From Scalindua_A sp046757465 (GTDB lineage: Bacteria > Planctomycetota > Brocadiia > Brocadiales > Scalinduaceae), in contig JBHHYH010000009.1 in NCBI GenBank assembly GCA_046757465.1, forward strand, positions 1 through 64,000: 64,000 nucleotides of DNA. Reading direction: 5' to 3'. The notes beneath the pieces were generated by a model. It was not told the DNA's origin, searched no databases, and saw nothing but the letters and a program-made list of their open reading frames with translations. This document shows positions 62,627 to 64,000 of this stretch, piece by piece (the stretch's first letter is position 1; every line of letters starts with the position of its first letter). The position numbers and the translations under genes are program-made.

Positions 62627-63829
62627 CTACGCAATAATCTTGGTGACAACACCAGCTCCTACCGTCTTCCCCCCCTCTCTTATCGCAAACCTTAACTCCT
62701 GCTCCATCGCTATCGGCGTTACCAACTCTATCTCAAACTTCGCATTGTCTCCAGGCATTACCATCTCCGCCCCTCCCAACAACGTCACCACCCCTGTAAC
62801 ATCAGTCGTCCGAAAGTAAAACTGCGGCCTGTATCCATTAAAAAACGGCGTATGCCTACCACCTTCCTCCTTCGTCAATATGTATGCCTCAGCCTCAAAC
62901 TTGGTATGCGGCGTTATACTCTTGGGCAATGCCAACACCTGCCCTCGCTCCAAATCGTCTTTCTCCACCCCCCTCAACAATACCCCAACATTATCTCCCG
63001 CCTGACCCTGATCCAACGTCTTGTTAAACATCTCCACTCCTGTAACCACCGTCTTTCTTATCTCTTCCGTCATCCCTACCACCTCTACCTCATCTCCCAC
63101 TTTCACAATACCTCGCTCCACTCGCCCAGTCCCTACCGTACCTCTCCCCTTTATACTAAACACATCTTCTATAGACATCAAAAATGGCTTGTCTATCTCA
63201 CGCACTGGTTCAGGGATGTAGTTATCCAACGAATCCATCAGTTCATGTATGGGACCACAATTCTCACACTCCTTCTTACCACATCCACACTCTGACGCCT
63301 TCAACGCTGAACCTTTTACCACCGGTATATCATCACCAGGAAATTCGTATTTACTCAACAACTCTCTAACTTCCAACTCCACCAGCTCTAACAGCTCTTT
63401 ATCTTCCAATTGGTCCACCTTATTTATAAATACCGTTATCCTCGGCACACCCACCTGTCTTGCAAGCAGTATATGTTCTCGGGTCTGTGGCATCGGACCA
63501 TCCGGCGCACTTACCACCAATATCGCACCATCCATCTGCGCCGCACCCGTTATCATATTCTTCACATAATCAGCATGGCCAGGACAATCCACATGCGCAT
63601 AATGCCTTTTATCCGTCTCATATTCCACATGTGCTATCGCTATCGTTATTCCTCGCTCCCTCTCCTCCGGCGCCTTGTCTATTGAATCAAATGCCCTCTC
63701 CGTGGCTAGCCCCTTCTTCGATAGTATATGTGTTATCACTGACGTCAACGTCGTCTTACCATGGTCCACATGACCTATCGTACCAACATTCACATGCGTC
63801 TTCGTCCTCTTAAATACCTCTTTGGCCAT
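62627..63829 (-). CDS. tuf: Elongation factor Tu (copy 1)
   Basis: A second 400-residue EF-Tu gene whose product is identical to that of 46698-47900. The G motifs and the four-cysteine insertion (residues 181-191, about 63257-63289) are the same. I find four base differences, all silent, at 62645, 62654, 63764 and 63782; everything between them is the same. Identity stops exactly at the start and stop codons, since the flanks are unrelated. This pattern fits gene conversion between the two copies. It stands between tRNA-Thr and rpmG. Confidence 0.97.
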   Translation of the reverse strand: MAKEVFKRTKTHVNVGTIGHVDHGKTTLTSVITHILSKKGLATERAFDSIDKAPEERERGITIAIAHVEYETDKRHYAHVDCPGHADYVKNMITGAAQMDGAILVVSAPDGPMPQTREHILLARQVGVPRITVFINKVDQLEDKELLELVELEVRELLSKYEFPGDDIPVVKGSALKASECGCGKKECENCGPIHELMDSLDNYIPEPVREIDKPFLMSIEDVFSIKGRGTVGTGRVERGIVKVGDEVEVVGMTEEIRKTVVTGVEMFNKTLDQGQAGDNVGVLLRGVEKDDLERGQVLALPKSITPHTKFEAEAYILTKEEGGRHTPFFNGYRPQFYFRTTDVTGVVTLLGGAEMVMPGDNAKFEIELVTPIAMEQELRFAIREGGKTVGAGVVTKIIA

Positions 63830-63890
63830 TTTTAATTAACTCCCAAAATTCGCAAACAATTAACTAAACAAAATTAAACTACACATATTA

Positions 63891-63962
63891 AGCTGCTGAT
63901 GGGATTTGAACCCATGACCTCGTCCTTACCAAGGACGTGCTCTACCACTGAGCCACAGCAGC
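63891..63962 (-). tRNA. tRNA-Thr (anticodon GGT)
   Basis: Cloverleaf of 72 bases: acceptor GCTGCTG with CAGCAGC, anticodon stem CGTCC/GGACG with loop TTGGTAA (anticodon GGT), and T loop TTCAAAT. The discriminator is T and CCA is not encoded. It lies 61 bases upstream of tuf copy 1, a common arrangement. Confidence 0.94.
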
Positions 63963-64000
63963 ATGTAATACAATTCACAAACCGTATCACTGATGTCACC

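Noticed and set aside
63963..64000. Another tRNA at the right edge
   Set aside because: The remaining bases do not form an acceptor or T arm.
1..64000. CRISPR arrays, phage genes, toxin-antitoxin pairs, secretion or defence systems
   Set aside because: I looked for regularly spaced repeats, integrases, transposases and typical domain sets and saw none; the window is core genome.

Overview
The window looks like a chromosomal core segment of an AT-rich Gram-negative bacterium. Lipid A genes (lpxC, lpxA), bamA, an OmpH/Skp chaperone and a membrane-anchored c-type heme protein show a diderm cell. The style of EF-G and EF-Tu, the lone secE with three membrane segments, the lack of rpmD (L30) and the gene mix fit Planctomycetota, perhaps an anammox (Brocadiales/Scalindua-like) lineage. 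The taxonomic call is an inference from gene style and carries moderate confidence at best; no rRNA is present to settle it.

Layout. (1) 1-5170: smc and a PilZ protein on the + strand, then an uncharacterised polytopic membrane protein on the - strand. (2) 5432-21151, all - strand: read in the direction of transcription this is prs, rplY/ctc, pth, rpsF, ssb, rpsR, rplI, dnaB, bamA, ompH/skp, lpxC, lpxA, a Gfo/Idh oxidoreductase, a radical SAM protein, rpsB, tsf, pyrH, frr, tRNA-Lys, tRNA-Glu and a strong hairpin terminator. It joins translation, replication, outer-membrane assembly and lipid A synthesis in one tightly packed run. (3) 21517-24856, + strand: a MgtC-family protein with a clear promoter, an exported coiled-coil protein, and a 2,4-dienoyl-CoA reductase-like flavoenzyme. 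(4) 24914-28901, - strand: a DUF3365-type heme protein, tldD and tldE, with a compact multi-hairpin element between tldD and tldE. (5) 29443-64000, - strand: the complete str/S10/spc/alpha ribosomal superregion. In transcription order this is tRNA-Thr, tuf, rpmG, tRNA-Trp, secE, nusG, rplKAJL, rpoBC, rpsLG, fusA, a second tuf, rpsJ, rplCDWB, rpsS, rplV, rpsC, rplP, rpmC, rpsQ, rplNXE, rpsN, rpsH, rplFR, rpsE, rplO, secY, adk, map, infA, rpmJ, rpsM, a methyltransferase, rpsK, rpsD, rpoA, rplQ, and a dual-specificity phosphatase with its own promoter.

Most of the window is conserved housekeeping DNA and I do not see a new defence or mobile system. The points most worth following are: two EF-Tu genes encoding identical proteins that carry a four-cysteine insertion in the G domain; a lipid A gene set in which lpxA overlaps a GnnA-like oxidoreductase that overlaps a radical SAM gene; a SAM methyltransferase placed inside the alpha operon; a composite palindromic element splitting tldD from tldE; and nested inverted repeats between rpsG and fusA.
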